Assembly: GCA_900539115.1 (NCBI GenBank)
Contig: UQAQ01000005.1
Coordinates: 1-64,000, forward strand
Origin: an uncultured Roseburia sp.
GTDB taxonomy: Bacteria > Bacillota > Clostridia > Lachnospirales > Lachnospiraceae
DNA: 64,000 bases
Direction: 5' to 3'
Part shown: in pieces, positions 8,307-17,128 of the stretch
Layout: the number at the start of each line of letters is the position of its first letter
Numbering within the stretch: position 1 is the first letter of the stretch
Notes under the pieces: model-generated
Told to the model about the DNA's origin: nothing
The model's input: the letters and a program-made list of their open reading frames with translations, nothing else
Databases searched by the model: none
Translations under genes and position numbers: made by a program

Positions 8307-10310
8307 AAAGACTTTCATCTCGCCGACACCGCGGTTACACCAAGTATAATACGGAACAAATGTAATATCTGTCTCTTCATATCGGTAACCGCAAAATGGC
8401 TGATACAGTTTCCCTTCCTGCGGAAGGATCCGACGCCCTCTGCCTCGCAGCCGGACGACATCCTCTGCCCCGGCAAGATTCCATTTTTCATCGATGATTT
8501 GAGGTTCGTAAGAGGCATTGACTTGGAGAAGTGACAATTCTTTTCCGTTATCGGCTTCTTCTACGCAATACACGATCGGCCCTCGCATCAGCACTGCTTT
8601 CCCGATATCATCACGCACTCTGGTATCTGCCTGATAATACGTCGCTTTCATCGGGAATGTGCATTCTATACGGTCTCCATTTTCCCATTTTCTGGAAATG
8701 TATAAATAGCCGTCTTTTTCTTCTCCATCGGCTTTCTCTCCATTTACAAGCACTTGTGTTTCCGGACACCAGCTCGGCAGACGAACCGCATACGTAAAAG
8801 GCACCGCCTCTTTCATCTCAAATGCAATCTGAACATTTTCCTCCCATGGATACGCAGATATCACCCGTACCTTTACTTTTTTCCCCGAAAATTCGGTGTC
8901 AATATCCGCTCCGCAATACAAATGCATAAACAGTGTGTCTTCGTTTTCGCTGTACGCGTACTGCGCCACCGAGTTCAAAATACGATTGATATTTGGCGGA
9001 CAGCAAGCGCACCCAAACCATTTTTGCCGCGGAAGTACCACATGCTTTAACTGCGCATCGTGACGGATTCCCTCCGGATAAGCCTCCATCGGATTCACAT
9101 AAAAGAAACTTTTTCCGTCCAACGCCATCCCGCCCAAAACTGTATTATATATCGCACGCTCCATTGCGTCCGCATACTTATTTTTCGGGGACATTTCCAG
9201 CATTCTTCTGGCAAAAAATGCCAGCCCGATTGCCGCACAGCTCTCGTTATACATGCGGTCGTTCGGCAAATGAAATGGATAAGAAAATGCCTCGCCTTCC
9301 GGTGTGCCACCGATTCCGCCGGTGACATACATTTTTTCATTTGTCATACTGTCCCACAATCGCTCGCAGGCAGATTTCAATGATTCATCGTTTGTATATT
9401 TGGCAATAATTGCCATCCCCGTATAGAGATAAACAGCACGCACCGCATGTCCGACTGCCTCTTTCTGCTCACGCACCGGAAGGTGTGCCTGATGATAGTA
9501 ATCATCATTGTCCTCGCCCGGATTTCTCACAATTCCATGTTCTTTGTCAAAATAATACGGCTTTTTGCCACGCTCATTTACAAAAAATGCTGCCAGCTTC
9601 AGATAGCGGTCTTCGTCCGTAAGTTCATACAATCTCCCCAATGCCATCTCCGCGATCTCGTGCCCCGGATAGCCTTTGCATTTTTCCGGCTCTTCTCCAA
9701 AATGCGCTTCGACATAGTCCGCAAACCGCATCGCCGCTTTCAATAATTTGTCTTTACCCGTTCCCTCATAATAAGCGACCGCACCCTCTGTCAGATGCCC
9801 AAAACAATACAATTCGTGGTGGTCACGCAGGTTGGTAAGCCGCTTGGACGGATCATTGATAATATAAAATGTGTCAAGATACCCATCCTCGTACTGTGCC
9901 GCACACACAATGTCAATCGCGTGGTCCGCCAATTTTTCAAGTTCCGGATCCGGGTGCGCCGCCAAAGAATAGCCGACCGCCTCGATCCATTTGGAAAAAT
10001 CGGTATCCTGAAATACAAATCCATAAAACCGGTCTTCCATCGGTTTTCCTTTTTCCGGCACGAGATTAAACTCCTCCGTCGTCCATACCGGCAGACTTTC
10101 CTGCCCCAAGGCTCTCCGTTTTTCACCGAGTTTTGCCGCCAGTTTGAAATTCCGCATGCAGAAGCTCGGTTCTGCCCCCTCGACGTTGTCATTGAGTGCC
10201 TCCCATTGATACGGGATCACTTCTGTCCTCGCGAGTTCCATCTCACGTTTCAAAAAGCGATCTGTCACGTTTATCTTTTTTAATGAAATACCTTTGCTCT
10301 GTCGATTCAT
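8286..10310 (-). CDS. GH127 beta-L-arabinofuranosidase
   Basis: This cytoplasmic glycosidase of 674 residues (no signal peptide) belongs to GH127, which removes terminal beta-L-arabinofuranose. The alpha/alpha-barrel shows AAQYEDGYLDTFY, GHLTEGAVAYY, YNESCAAIGLAFFARRM and the catalytic zinc-thiolate cluster FGCACCPPN near residue 430; in this family a zinc-coordinated cysteine is the nucleophile and a conserved glutamate assists. A C-terminal beta-sandwich follows (AVRLPSWCP, VLMRGPIVYCVEEAD). The start at 10310 follows GGAGGGAAGG. It probably acts on imported arabinan- or hydroxyproline-linked arabinosides or arabinoxylan side chains. Confidence 0.9.
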   Translation of the reverse strand: MNRQSKGISLKKINVTDRFLKREMELARTEVIPYQWEALNDNVEGAEPSFCMRNFKLAAKLGEKRRALGQESLPVWTTEEFNLVPEKGKPMEDRFYGFVFQDTDFSKWIEAVGYSLAAHPDPELEKLADHAIDIVCAAQYEDGYLDTFYIINDPSKRLTNLRDHHELYCFGHLTEGAVAYYEGTGKDKLLKAAMRFADYVEAHFGEEPEKCKGYPGHEIAEMALGRLYELTDEDRYLKLAAFFVNERGKKPYYFDKEHGIVRNPGEDNDDYYHQAHLPVREQKEAVGHAVRAVYLYTGMAIIAKYTNDESLKSACERLWDSMTNEKMYVTGGIGGTPEGEAFSYPFHLPNDRMYNESCAAIGLAFFARRMLEMSPKNKYADAMERAIYNTVLGGMALDGKSFFYVNPMEAYPEGIRHDAQLKHVVLPRQKWFGCACCPPNINRILNSVAQYAYSENEDTLFMHLYCGADIDTEFSGKKVKVRVISAYPWEENVQIAFEMKEAVPFTYAVRLPSWCPETQVLVNGEKADGEEKDGYLYISRKWENGDRIECTFPMKATYYQADTRVRDDIGKAVLMRGPIVYCVEEADNGKELSLLQVNASYEPQIIDEKWNLAGAEDVVRLRGRGRRILPQEGKLYQPFCGYRYEETDITFVPYYTWCNRGVGEMKVFLPVAGI

Positions 10311-10398
10311 TTATTTTCCTTCCCTCCGTTTTTTTTACTATTTTAATTATACCGTAAGGAGCGTTTTCGGGAAATATCGAAACAAGATAAAAGGTGTC

Positions 10399-10491
10399 AA
10401 AAAATCCGATTTTGAGTCTTCTGACGCAGCTTCTTTCGAAGTGCCGCAGTGATAGGTGCCAGAAGTTGCTATACTCATAATCGGATTTTTT
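10399..10491 (-). terminator. long hairpin terminator of the Fur/DUF3793/flavodoxin operon
   Basis: AAAAAATCCGATT at 10399 pairs with AATCGGATTTTTT ending at 10491; inside, CTTCTG and CAGAAG continue the stem. It lies downstream of the flavodoxin stop on the minus strand and ends in a T run in that direction. A second small hairpin (TGACGCT/AGCGTCA, 10531-10552) lies between. Confidence 0.6.
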
Positions 10492-10566
10492 GCTTTGGAT
10501 TCTATCAAAATGGTGACGATTCAGAATCAATGTGACGCTGAATCTGAAGCGTCAATGAAAGGAGAT

Positions 10567-10992
10567 TTATGCCAATGCCTTTCCAAGAGCCTTTAATTCT
10601 TCGATGATATCATCGTCAGGCTCTCCGTTTACTATGATGCCTTCTCCGTTTACAACGGTTGCGCCGGCACTCTGAATACGTGCTTCCCAGTCACGCATCC
10701 ATTCACCGCCGCCCCATCCGTAAGAACCGAATAAAGCGATCTTTTTCCCGGAAATCTTGCTTTCCAATTCAGCCATGAATGGCTCCATTTCAGCATCTTC
10801 CAGTTCCTCTGCTCCCATGGAAGGGCAGCCAAGGGCAAATGCCGGTTCAGCAGCAAGTTCATCTACTGTTGCAGCAGATACAAATTTCAAATCTGCCTCT
10901 GCTCCGGCTTCTTTTACACCTTCTGCAACAGCCTCTGCCATTTTTTGTGTATTTCCAGTTCCACTCCAGTAAACAATACTAACTTTGCTCAT
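10567..10992 (-). CDS. flavodoxin
   Basis: This 141-residue short-chain flavodoxin is an FMN-bound electron carrier that often replaces ferredoxin under iron limitation. The FMN phosphate loop is SGTGNTQKMAEAV (residues about 10-22). The isoalloxazine loops are GCPSMGAEELED near 55 and GSYGWGGGEWM near 85. The start at 10992 (MSKVSIVYW) follows GGAGG; the frame is open 10 codons further up without a ribosome site. It is the last gene of a Fur-DUF3793-flavodoxin operon whose promoter carries a palindromic operator. Confidence 0.92.
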   Translation of the reverse strand: MSKVSIVYWSGTGNTQKMAEAVAEGVKEAGAEADLKFVSAATVDELAAEPAFALGCPSMGAEELEDAEMEPFMAELESKISGKKIALFGSYGWGGGEWMRDWEARIQSAGATVVNGEGIIVNGEPDDDIIEELKALGKALA

Positions 10993-11035
10993 CTTTTTAC
11001 CTCCATTTTCTGTGCATTGCACATTTCATTTATGA

Positions 11036-11641
11036 TTATACAGCAAGCTCGTAAAACATTTTGCCAGCCATAACATCCGCAATCGCTTGTTCTCTCACCT
11101 GATCATACTTCTTAAAGGTCTCCTTCGCTTTTTCCAAGTTGTCGTATACTTTCCAGTATCCGGTCATCAAGGAGTTCTGCCCCTGATTTTTAATGTACAT
11201 TTCTACATCGCGCAGTGGATATTCCAAAATGTATCCCAATTCATGTGGGAACCCGGCTCTTCCAGCGTAATATTCAGACATCGCCTGTGCAATCCCAAAC
11301 AGCGCTCGTATCATGTTTTCCTCCGGACTTTTTTCTTCCGACAATTCGTAGCCAAATACATCCAACGCCTTTATAATCTCTTTTTGCAAAATATACCGGC
11401 AAAATCTTTCGATGTGGTACAACATGACAAGACATTTTTTCTTTCCCCGGTTTAAGATCAGATAACCATACGGTGTCTCTTGTAATTGGCATATCATCTC
11501 TTTCATCAACCGATTTTCCACAGACAAGATCACTTCATTTCGAAGTCCGCGCAGCATCGGCCCGCAATGCATCGCCATCAGTATATTGACGGATTCTTTA
11601 ATTCCTCTGCTGTGATATTCTTTCATCTGTTCATACGGCAT
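11036..11641 (-). CDS. DUF3793 family protein
   Basis: The 201-residue cytoplasmic protein matches DUF3793 (N-terminal HCGPMLRGLRNEVILS, LNRGKKKCLVMLYH, GFPHELGYILEYPLRDVEMYI). The family is restricted to Firmicutes and often sits beside flavodoxin and Fur genes. Conserved Cys at about 26 and 69 could bind metal or haem; that is a guess. It overlaps the end of the Fur gene by 11 bp, which suggests translational coupling. Biochemical function unknown; a role in iron or haem homeostasis is inferred from context. Confidence 0.75.
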   Translation of the reverse strand: MPYEQMKEYHSRGIKESVNILMAMHCGPMLRGLRNEVILSVENRLMKEMICQLQETPYGYLILNRGKKKCLVMLYHIERFCRYILQKEIIKALDVFGYELSEEKSPEENMIRALFGIAQAMSEYYAGRAGFPHELGYILEYPLRDVEMYIKNQGQNSLMTGYWKVYDNLEKAKETFKKYDQVREQAIADVMAGKMFYELAV

Positions 11642-12071
11642 GACCTAATCCCTCCTGCTCACAGCTGCAAGGATGTAAAATGATTCCTGTGACTTCGCGT
11701 CCCTGCAGATATCCACATGCCTCAAGTCCGGCGTGCAGCACCTCGTTCCACCTTTTCGCTGACAGTCGACACGTCGAATCATCACTCAGTTCTACGATAC
11801 ACGCCTCTTCCAGCGAACAATTGTTGGGATAGGAGATTTTATACATATTTTTGCGGTCAATTGCCCCAATCTCTTCCAGCAAGTTTACCATGCGGTATAC
11901 CGTCGCGGTTCCGATCCCATTGTCACGGCGTGATGCTTCAAAAAAGATTTCTTTGCAGCTGGAACACTCATTGGCAAGAATGACATCCAAAAGCATTCTT
12001 CGCTGTCTGGTAATACGAAATCCCTTTTCTTTCAATTTTTTTATAATAAATTCACGTTTTTCGTTTTCCAT
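11631..12071 (-). CDS. Fur family transcriptional regulator
   Basis: This Fur-type repressor has a winged helix (about 1-80: GFRITRQRRMLLDVILAN, TATVYRMVNLLEEIGAI) and a shortened dimerisation domain. The usual metal-site HHH motif is not present; instead there are several cysteines (CSSCKE near 32-36, CSLEEAC, C-terminal HPCSCEQ), so metal sensing may use thiolates. The start at 12071 is chosen because GGAGG lies 8 nt upstream; an ATG at 12086 precedes the ribosome site. First gene of the operon with DUF3793 and flavodoxin; probably autoregulated. Confidence 0.85.
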   Translation of the reverse strand: MENEKREFIIKKLKEKGFRITRQRRMLLDVILANECSSCKEIFFEASRRDNGIGTATVYRMVNLLEEIGAIDRKNMYKISYPNNCSLEEACIVELSDDSTCRLSAKRWNEVLHAGLEACGYLQGREVTGIILHPCSCEQEGLGHAV

Positions 12072-12134
12072 GATCAAGTCCTCCATATCTCTTGATTATG
12101 CACAACTACTTTATGTATTATGCGTGTAACTCTT

Positions 12135-12181
12135 GTTAGTTATTACTAACTCATTATATAAAAAAAATCCTGCAAATGCAA
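12135..12181 (-). promoter_or_regulatory. promoter and palindromic Fur-type operator
   Basis: On the minus strand TTGCAT (12176-12181), 17-bp spacer, TATAAT (12153-12158). The palindrome GTTAGT-TATT-ACTAAC (12135-12150) begins 2 bp after the -10 element, where bound repressor would block the transcription start. The first gene is the Fur-type regulator. Confidence 0.6.
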
Positions 12182-12303
12182 GACTTTTTTTAATTTTTCT
12201 ATTGTATTTTTGAAAAACGTCCTTATTTCACTGGTTTGATGGTCAAAGTTTCACCAATTTCCGACTCATAATATTCTTTTTCTGTCACACTTAATCCTCT
12301 CTT

Positions 12304-13176
12304 TTATTGTACATTGGTAATATGGTAACCATATTTGCTCTTTTTATCTTTTACTATCGTAAGTTTGAATTTTTTCCATGTTCCATTTGACGGATCGTAC
12401 GTCTTTACGATCCCCGCCTTAATCTCTGCTTCATACGTGTCTGCTGCCACCTGCGTCACTTTCGTAACTTTGGCATCGCATTTTTCCGAGCGGAGTTCTT
12501 CGCCGGCGTACTCAATCTTTTTATTCTGCTTGCGGAACAAATAATATGGGAAGGTATCACCGTAACTTAGATCAAACGCATAAGCATCTCCATAACGTGC
12601 TTTCATCTCTTTTTTCACACGTTTGGCAATTCCCGCATAAGAGTTATCATAACCTCTTACATGCATCTCGCCGGTACCCGACGCCGGATCGCCATAAAGT
12701 ATATCATACAATACTGCTTGGGTTGCTACCTGATTATCCCAGGTAAACTTACCGCCGCCCAAATCTTTCCAGCGAACGCACAGTGACAAAAACGGTGCTG
12801 TCTGCTCCGTCAGATCCTTCAGTTTTGGTTTTATTTCTTTTGTCTTATCCACGGCAACAAAGTCCGAAGCCGCCGTATCTTTTGTCGTCTGGCCCGGTGC
12901 TGCTGTTTGTGCAGAACTATCCTCTGTTTTACTTTCCTTTTTCGATGGTGCCTGTGTCTGCGCCGGCTGCTCTGCCACCGTATCTTTTTTCGCATTAAAT
13001 GCACCATTCCTATAAAGAGTCACTCCGGTAATCGTTCCACCGGCGAGCACGATCATAACAACCGCCGCCGCGATCAAATGTGTCTTAAAACGCCAAAACC
13101 AATTAATTCTTGTGCCACATTGATAACAGTAAACATCATCCTGCTTCAATTCTGTCTTACAATTTGGACAACGCAT
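12304..13176 (-). CDS. zinc-ribbon membrane protein
   Basis: This 290-residue protein has an N-terminal zinc ribbon (CPNC at 3-6, CYQCG at 17-21), one membrane helix (about 34-56), a low-complexity Thr/Ala/Gln/Lys linker (about 65-110) and a C-terminal extracellular domain (about 120-290) with no motif I recognise. Zinc-ribbon/single-pass proteins of this layout are common in Clostridia and their roles are mostly unknown. It starts after AAGGAGGGG. It stands alone between the Fur operon and the MATE gene. Confidence 0.7.
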   Translation of the reverse strand: MRCPNCKTELKQDDVYCYQCGTRINWFWRFKTHLIAAAVVMIVLAGGTITGVTLYRNGAFNAKKDTVAEQPAQTQAPSKKESKTEDSSAQTAAPGQTTKDTAASDFVAVDKTKEIKPKLKDLTEQTAPFLSLCVRWKDLGGGKFTWDNQVATQAVLYDILYGDPASGTGEMHVRGYDNSYAGIAKRVKKEMKARYGDAYAFDLSYGDTFPYYLFRKQNKKIEYAGEELRSEKCDAKVTKVTQVAADTYEAEIKAGIVKTYDPSNGTWKKFKLTIVKDKKSKYGYHITNVQ

Positions 13177-13334
13177 CTCTATCCCCTCCTTGTGTATATG
13201 CCTCTAATTATAGGAAAAATGTCTGCTTTTGTCAATAAATACTGTATAAAGTCATAATGAATTGCTTGAAAAACGAACATAATTGTAGTAAGATACCAAT
13301 TATCGGGTTATACAAAGTGAGGTTATCCACAATT

Positions 13335-14756
13335 ATGAATATAAAAAATACATCTGTAGAAACACAAAATCCACTTGGATTCAAAAAAGAATCCCGTCTT
13401 CTGGTCGAATTTGCCATTCCCTGCGTGATCTCCATGCTGGTAACGGCTCTTTATAATATCGTCGATCAGATTTTTATCGGACAGGGTGTCGGTATGCTGG
13501 GAAATGCCGCGACCAACATCGCTTTCCCACTCTCCACGACCTGTACCGCCATTTCACTTCTGCTTGGCATCGGAAGTGCCACCAATGTTTCCCTGAAACT
13601 TGGAGCGGGAAGAGAAAAGGAATCTGCAAGTTATGCCGGCTGTGGCATCCTTCTTATGGCACTATCGGGAATTGCTTTATTTGCCATCACGACTCTCTTT
13701 CTCACACCAATGCTTACGTTTTTCGGAGCAACTAAAGAGGTTCTTCCTTATGCAAAACAATATACACGAATTACTGCGATCGGATTTCCTTTCCTGATCA
13801 TGAACACCGGTATGAGTAAACTGATTCTTGCCGACGGAAGTCCGCGCTATTCGATGATCTCGATGCTGGTAGGTGCCATCGTAAATACAATTCTCGACCC
13901 GATTTTTATCTTTTCCCTTCATATGGGAATGACCGGTGCTGCACTGGCTACAATTCTCGGTCAGATCGTCTCTTTCTGCATCAGCCTTCGTTATATGTTT
14001 CATTTTAAGACGATTCATCTGAAGCGGAGCAGTTTCCGAATCACGGCATCCCACGTCGCAAATATAATGAAACTTGGGGCCTGCGCCTGCTTTAACCAGA
14101 TTGCTATGACCGTCGTACAGATCGTCATGAATAATACGCTGGCGCATTATGGTGCACTTTCGGTTTATGGCGGCGACATCCCTCTTGCCTGCGCCGGTAT
14201 TATCACGAAAGTAAACATGATCTTTATGTCCTTTGTCATCGGCATTTCGCAGGGAATCCAGCCGATCATTGGTTTTAATTACGGAGCCGCAAAGTACACC
14301 CGCGTGCGGAAAACTTATCTGCTCGCCCTTGCCACCGCGACGGCATTATCCTTTGTCGCCTTCGGATGTTTCCAATTATTTCCAAGGCAAATCATCAGTG
14401 TCTTTGGAAAAGGAAGCGAATTGTATTTTCAGTTTTCGGAACGCTACTTCCGTATCTATATGTTTTTAACATTAATAAATGGAATTCAGCCGGTCACATC
14501 AAACTTTTTCAATTCCATCGGAAAATCCTCTCTTGGTGTGTTTATGTCTTTGACAAGACAAATCCTGTTCTTACTTCCACTCATTATCGTTTTCCCTATT
14601 TTTATGGGAATCGATGGTGTCATGTATGCCGGTCCGATCGCCGACGCCGCTACCGGAATCGTCTGCGGTATCTTTACGATCCGTGAACTGAAAGAACTTA
14701 AAACTCTTTCATATACTTCCGAAAACGCAATGGCAGCATCTGGTTCTGCAAACTAA
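13335..14756 (+). CDS. MATE family efflux transporter
   Basis: The 473-residue membrane protein has two MatE repeats and about 12 membrane helices. The family hallmark occurs in the first half (VDQIFIGQGVGMLGNAA, LGIGSATNVSLKLGAG) and the matching region in the second (GISQGIQPIIGFNYGA). MATE proteins export drugs or toxic metabolites using sodium or proton gradients. The ATG at 13335 is preceded by GTGAGG about 12 nt away; another in-frame ATG at 13257 has no ribosome site. Its 3' end overlaps the convergent DUF4130-type gene by 59 bp. Substrate unknown. Confidence 0.88.
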   Translation: MNIKNTSVETQNPLGFKKESRLLVEFAIPCVISMLVTALYNIVDQIFIGQGVGMLGNAATNIAFPLSTTCTAISLLLGIGSATNVSLKLGAGREKESASYAGCGILLMALSGIALFAITTLFLTPMLTFFGATKEVLPYAKQYTRITAIGFPFLIMNTGMSKLILADGSPRYSMISMLVGAIVNTILDPIFIFSLHMGMTGAALATILGQIVSFCISLRYMFHFKTIHLKRSSFRITASHVANIMKLGACACFNQIAMTVVQIVMNNTLAHYGALSVYGGDIPLACAGIITKVNMIFMSFVIGISQGIQPIIGFNYGAAKYTRVRKTYLLALATATALSFVAFGCFQLFPRQIISVFGKGSELYFQFSERYFRIYMFLTLINGIQPVTSNFFNSIGKSSLGVFMSLTRQILFLLPLIIVFPIFMGIDGVMYAGPIADAATGIVCGIFTIRELKELKTLSYTSENAMAASGSAN

Positions 14757-15483
14757 TATTTTCGCGGGCTTTGATCCCCACAGAATCAATATAGCGTTTC
14801 CACAGTTTTTGGAAAACTTCCTCTTCTTCCGAATAAGAGAGTAACAGCCGGTCAAAATCCTCGTCTTTAGCGTGAATATAGGAACAGCCTTTTCCTCGTT
14901 CATGTATCATCATACTTCCATGTGTCGTATCTGCAATGACCCAGTTTTCCTCCGGGAAACGGTCCGCAAAATGATACGCAAGATAAGGCAGGATGGCATT
15001 TTTCGGATTAATTCTCGCAAACAAAACGCCGCTTGCCAATTCTTCAAATCGTAAGAATCCCTGTTCATGCAGGATCTCATTATTGGCATTTCTTTCCATT
15101 TTAAACAGCAGTGCAACATTCGGATCTGTCAGGTGGTCCAGCACTTGATTTCCCATTTGCAGCGCAAGAATGATAACGCGATAGATGACATCTGCTTTTT
15201 CCGGCATATAGGAAAGGGACGCCATCTGTAAGGCATCATAAACCTGCCACGACACTTTTTTCTGCATCGTGCGGGCAACTTTCGCCGCTTTTTCCATGTC
15301 TGTCTCAACCGGTATATACGTCGTAAAAAGTTCTGTCGTATATGTACTTTCTTTTAGGCAGAGAGCGGTGTCTTCTTTTCGATGTCCTTCTGCAAAAGCA
15401 TCATAAACCGCAGTAAAAATCCCTTCGGTGCTGTCTTCACACAAATATACATATCTGCCGCGAAATTCGGATACTTCTTCCAT
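14698..15483 (-). CDS. TIGR03915-type putative DNA repair protein (DUF4130)
   Basis: This 261-residue protein of the TIGR03915/DUF4130 family is always found next to a radical SAM protein of the TIGR03916 type. Motifs are YLCEDSTEGIFTAVYDAF at the N-terminus, GFLRFEELASGVLFARINP and NWVIADTTHGSMMIHERG in the centre, and PLRFRKYMKEF at the end. The pair is predicted to act in DNA modification or repair; no enzymatic assay is known to me. Its ATG overlaps the stop of the upstream radical SAM reading frame (TGATG), so the two would be coupled, but the upstream gene is now broken. Confidence 0.82.
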   Translation of the reverse strand: MEEVSEFRGRYVYLCEDSTEGIFTAVYDAFAEGHRKEDTALCLKESTYTTELFTTYIPVETDMEKAAKVARTMQKKVSWQVYDALQMASLSYMPEKADVIYRVIILALQMGNQVLDHLTDPNVALLFKMERNANNEILHEQGFLRFEELASGVLFARINPKNAILPYLAYHFADRFPEENWVIADTTHGSMMIHERGKGCSYIHAKDEDFDRLLLSYSEEEEVFQKLWKRYIDSVGIKARENISLQNQMLPLRFRKYMKEF

Positions 15484-16133
15484 CAGCTGCTCCTCCTTTG
15501 CTGCCCCATTTCCACCTCTCTCTGTGGATAAATATCCAAAAGAGAGAGCTGTTCATAGCGGTCTTCCCCGGTAACTGCTGCCGGAAGGCGTTCCCGCAAA
15601 CCAAGAAGATTCGTGAGAATAAAGCGCTCATTCATCCGCAGAGGAACCATGGTTTTACCCCCGCATGTAACAAAGTACATCGCCCGCTTTAAAACAACAC
15701 CAAATTTCTTAAGAGAAGTGTAATCCAGTTTCCCAAGCCGCCTCGCTGCCATAATGCGCCGTGCCGACTTTACCCCGACTCCCGGAATACGGAGCAAGGT
15801 ATGATAATCCGCCGTCTGCACTTCTACCGGGAAATATTCAAGATGGTTCAATGCCCAATTACATTTTGGATCTACCTGCACATTCAAAAACGGATTTTCT
15901 TCGGTAATAATCTCATCTGCCTTAAACTGATAAAATCGAAGCAGAAAATCTGCCTGATACAACCGGTGTTCCCGCAAAAGCGGCGGTCCTTCTTTGCTTA
16001 ACGGAAGCAGGGGATCCCCTGTCGTATTTACAAAAGCCGAATAAAATACCCTTTTCAGATCAAAATTTTTATACAATGCTTCCGCCACATGAACAATCTC
16101 ATAATCGCTTTCCCCGGTCGCCCCCACGATCAT
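15483..16133 (-). pseudogene. C-terminal part of broken TIGR03916 radical SAM protein
   Basis: This is the 216-codon 3' half of the radical SAM DNA-repair gene. It begins in the barrel end (MIVGATGESDYEIV, VFYSAF) and contains a helix-hairpin-helix DNA-binding motif (LLRIPGVGVKSARRIMAARR), then FILTNLLGLRE. The ATG here is an internal methionine of the ancestral protein: Gln-Ser-Thr-Gln of the upstream piece should run straight into Met-Ile-Val-Gly. It is cut off from the N-terminal half by 146 bp made of two copies of a 73-bp unit. GGGAG about 20 nt upstream could still support separate translation. Confidence 0.75.
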
Positions 16134-16279
16134 CTGGGTGGTGTGTGTAAAATGGCGGTAAATCTCTCCCTCTCTTTTGAGTTATAGCCTTACCATGTCT
16201 TTCTAGCTGGGTGGTGTGTGTAAAATGGCGGTAAATCTCTCCCTCTCTTTTGAGTTATAGCCTTACCATGTCTTTCTAG
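16134..16279. repeat. two perfect tandem copies of a 73-bp unit interrupting the radical SAM gene
   Basis: Copy 1 is 16134-16206 and copy 2 is 16207-16279; they are identical, and the following CTG (16280-16282) repeats the unit's first three bases. Deleting both copies restores the reading frame between Gln-Ser-Thr-Gln and Met-Ile-Val-Gly exactly at a codon boundary. 146 is not a multiple of 3, and stop codons occur in the second copy. The unit contains a weak GGTAA/TTACC dyad. Confidence 0.9.
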
Positions 16280-17017
16280 CTGTGTACTCTGCCCCGCCGG
16301 CACAAACGTACTCCCTTTTTTTACCTCCTGCAATGCAAAATCTTTTCGCATTTTATCCGGAAGTAAGGTCATCGCAGACTTTCTTCCATCGCTTAGCATA
16401 AGTGCATTTTCCTGCCGTCCCACCTGAATCTGACGGAGTGGTGTCAAAATCTTTTTTCGCGATTTCTGCGGTGCAAGCATCTTTAACCCATCTGCTGTAG
16501 GAAGTTCGAGATTTGCACTCATACGGTCCACAAGCCATCCCGTTTTTTCGATCAAAAGCGGATCTGCCCCCGGAATCGCCTTCACATGAATATAACCGTT
16601 AAATTTGTATTTTGTGCGCAGTAAATATACCACCTGATACATCTGCTCCAGCGTATAATCGGGATTTTTCCGTATCCCGGAACTTAAAAACAAACCTTCG
16701 ATATAATTTCTCCGATAAAAAGAAATCGTAAGTTCTGCAATTTCTCCCGGCGTAAAGGATGCTCGCGGAATATCATTAGAGCAGCGATTCTGGCAGTATT
16801 TGCAGTCATAGACGCATTCATTTGTCTGTAAAATTTTGAGCAGGGAAATACATCTTCCATCCGCCGCAAAACAATGGCAGATTCCCCCGGCAACTGCGTT
16901 TCCCATCATCCCCTTTTTTCCATTTCGACTTGACCCGCTCGAAGTACAGGCAACATCATACTTCGCTGCATCCGCTAAAATCTCCAGTTTTTGAAAAATA
17001 TCTGCTGACAGATCCAT
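16190..17017 (-). pseudogene. N-terminal part of broken TIGR03916 radical SAM protein
   Basis: This is the 5' half of a putative DNA modification/repair radical SAM protein (TIGR03916). The iron-sulfur motif CVYDCKYC is near residue 69, followed by a second cysteine cluster and a TIM-barrel portion (LFLSSGIRKNPDYTLEQM, GYIHVKAIPGADPLLI, SANLELPTADGLKMLAPQKS). After GSTFVPAGQSTQ the frame enters the 73-bp repeat and reads about 30 foreign codons before a stop. The start at 17017 follows AAGGGGGC. Upstream are LexA-like boxes. Intact homologues are single proteins of roughly 420 residues, so this is a disrupted gene. Confidence 0.8.
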
Positions 17018-17038
17018 AAAAAAGCCCCCTTGCACTAT

Positions 17039-17086
17039 CGAACGTTTGTTTTGTGTTAGTATAGCACATATGTTCGACAAATGCAA
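17039..17086 (-). promoter_or_regulatory. promoter with two LexA/DinR-like boxes
   Basis: On the minus strand TTGCAT (17081-17086), 17-bp spacer, TATACT (17058-17063). One box, GAAC-ATAT-GTGC (within 17064-17076), fills the spacer; a second, GAAC-GTTT-GTTT (17039-17052, plus strand), lies just downstream of the -10. Each differs from the Gram-positive GAAC-N4-GTTC consensus by one base. Confidence 0.65.
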
Positions 17087-17128
17087 GAGGGAAAATAAAT
17101 TTTTTTGATCCTGAATCGTTGCCTATTT

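Noticed and set aside
8993..10283. Several plus-strand open frames inside GH127
   Set aside because: They are antisense frames of a clearly coding gene and contain no domain.
12223..12288. Mini frame of 21 codons (VTEKEYYESEIGETL) downstream of the zinc-ribbon gene
   Set aside because: It has an acceptable GTG and AGAGGA nearby, but it is very short and could be the tail of an old frame; not enough support for a gene.
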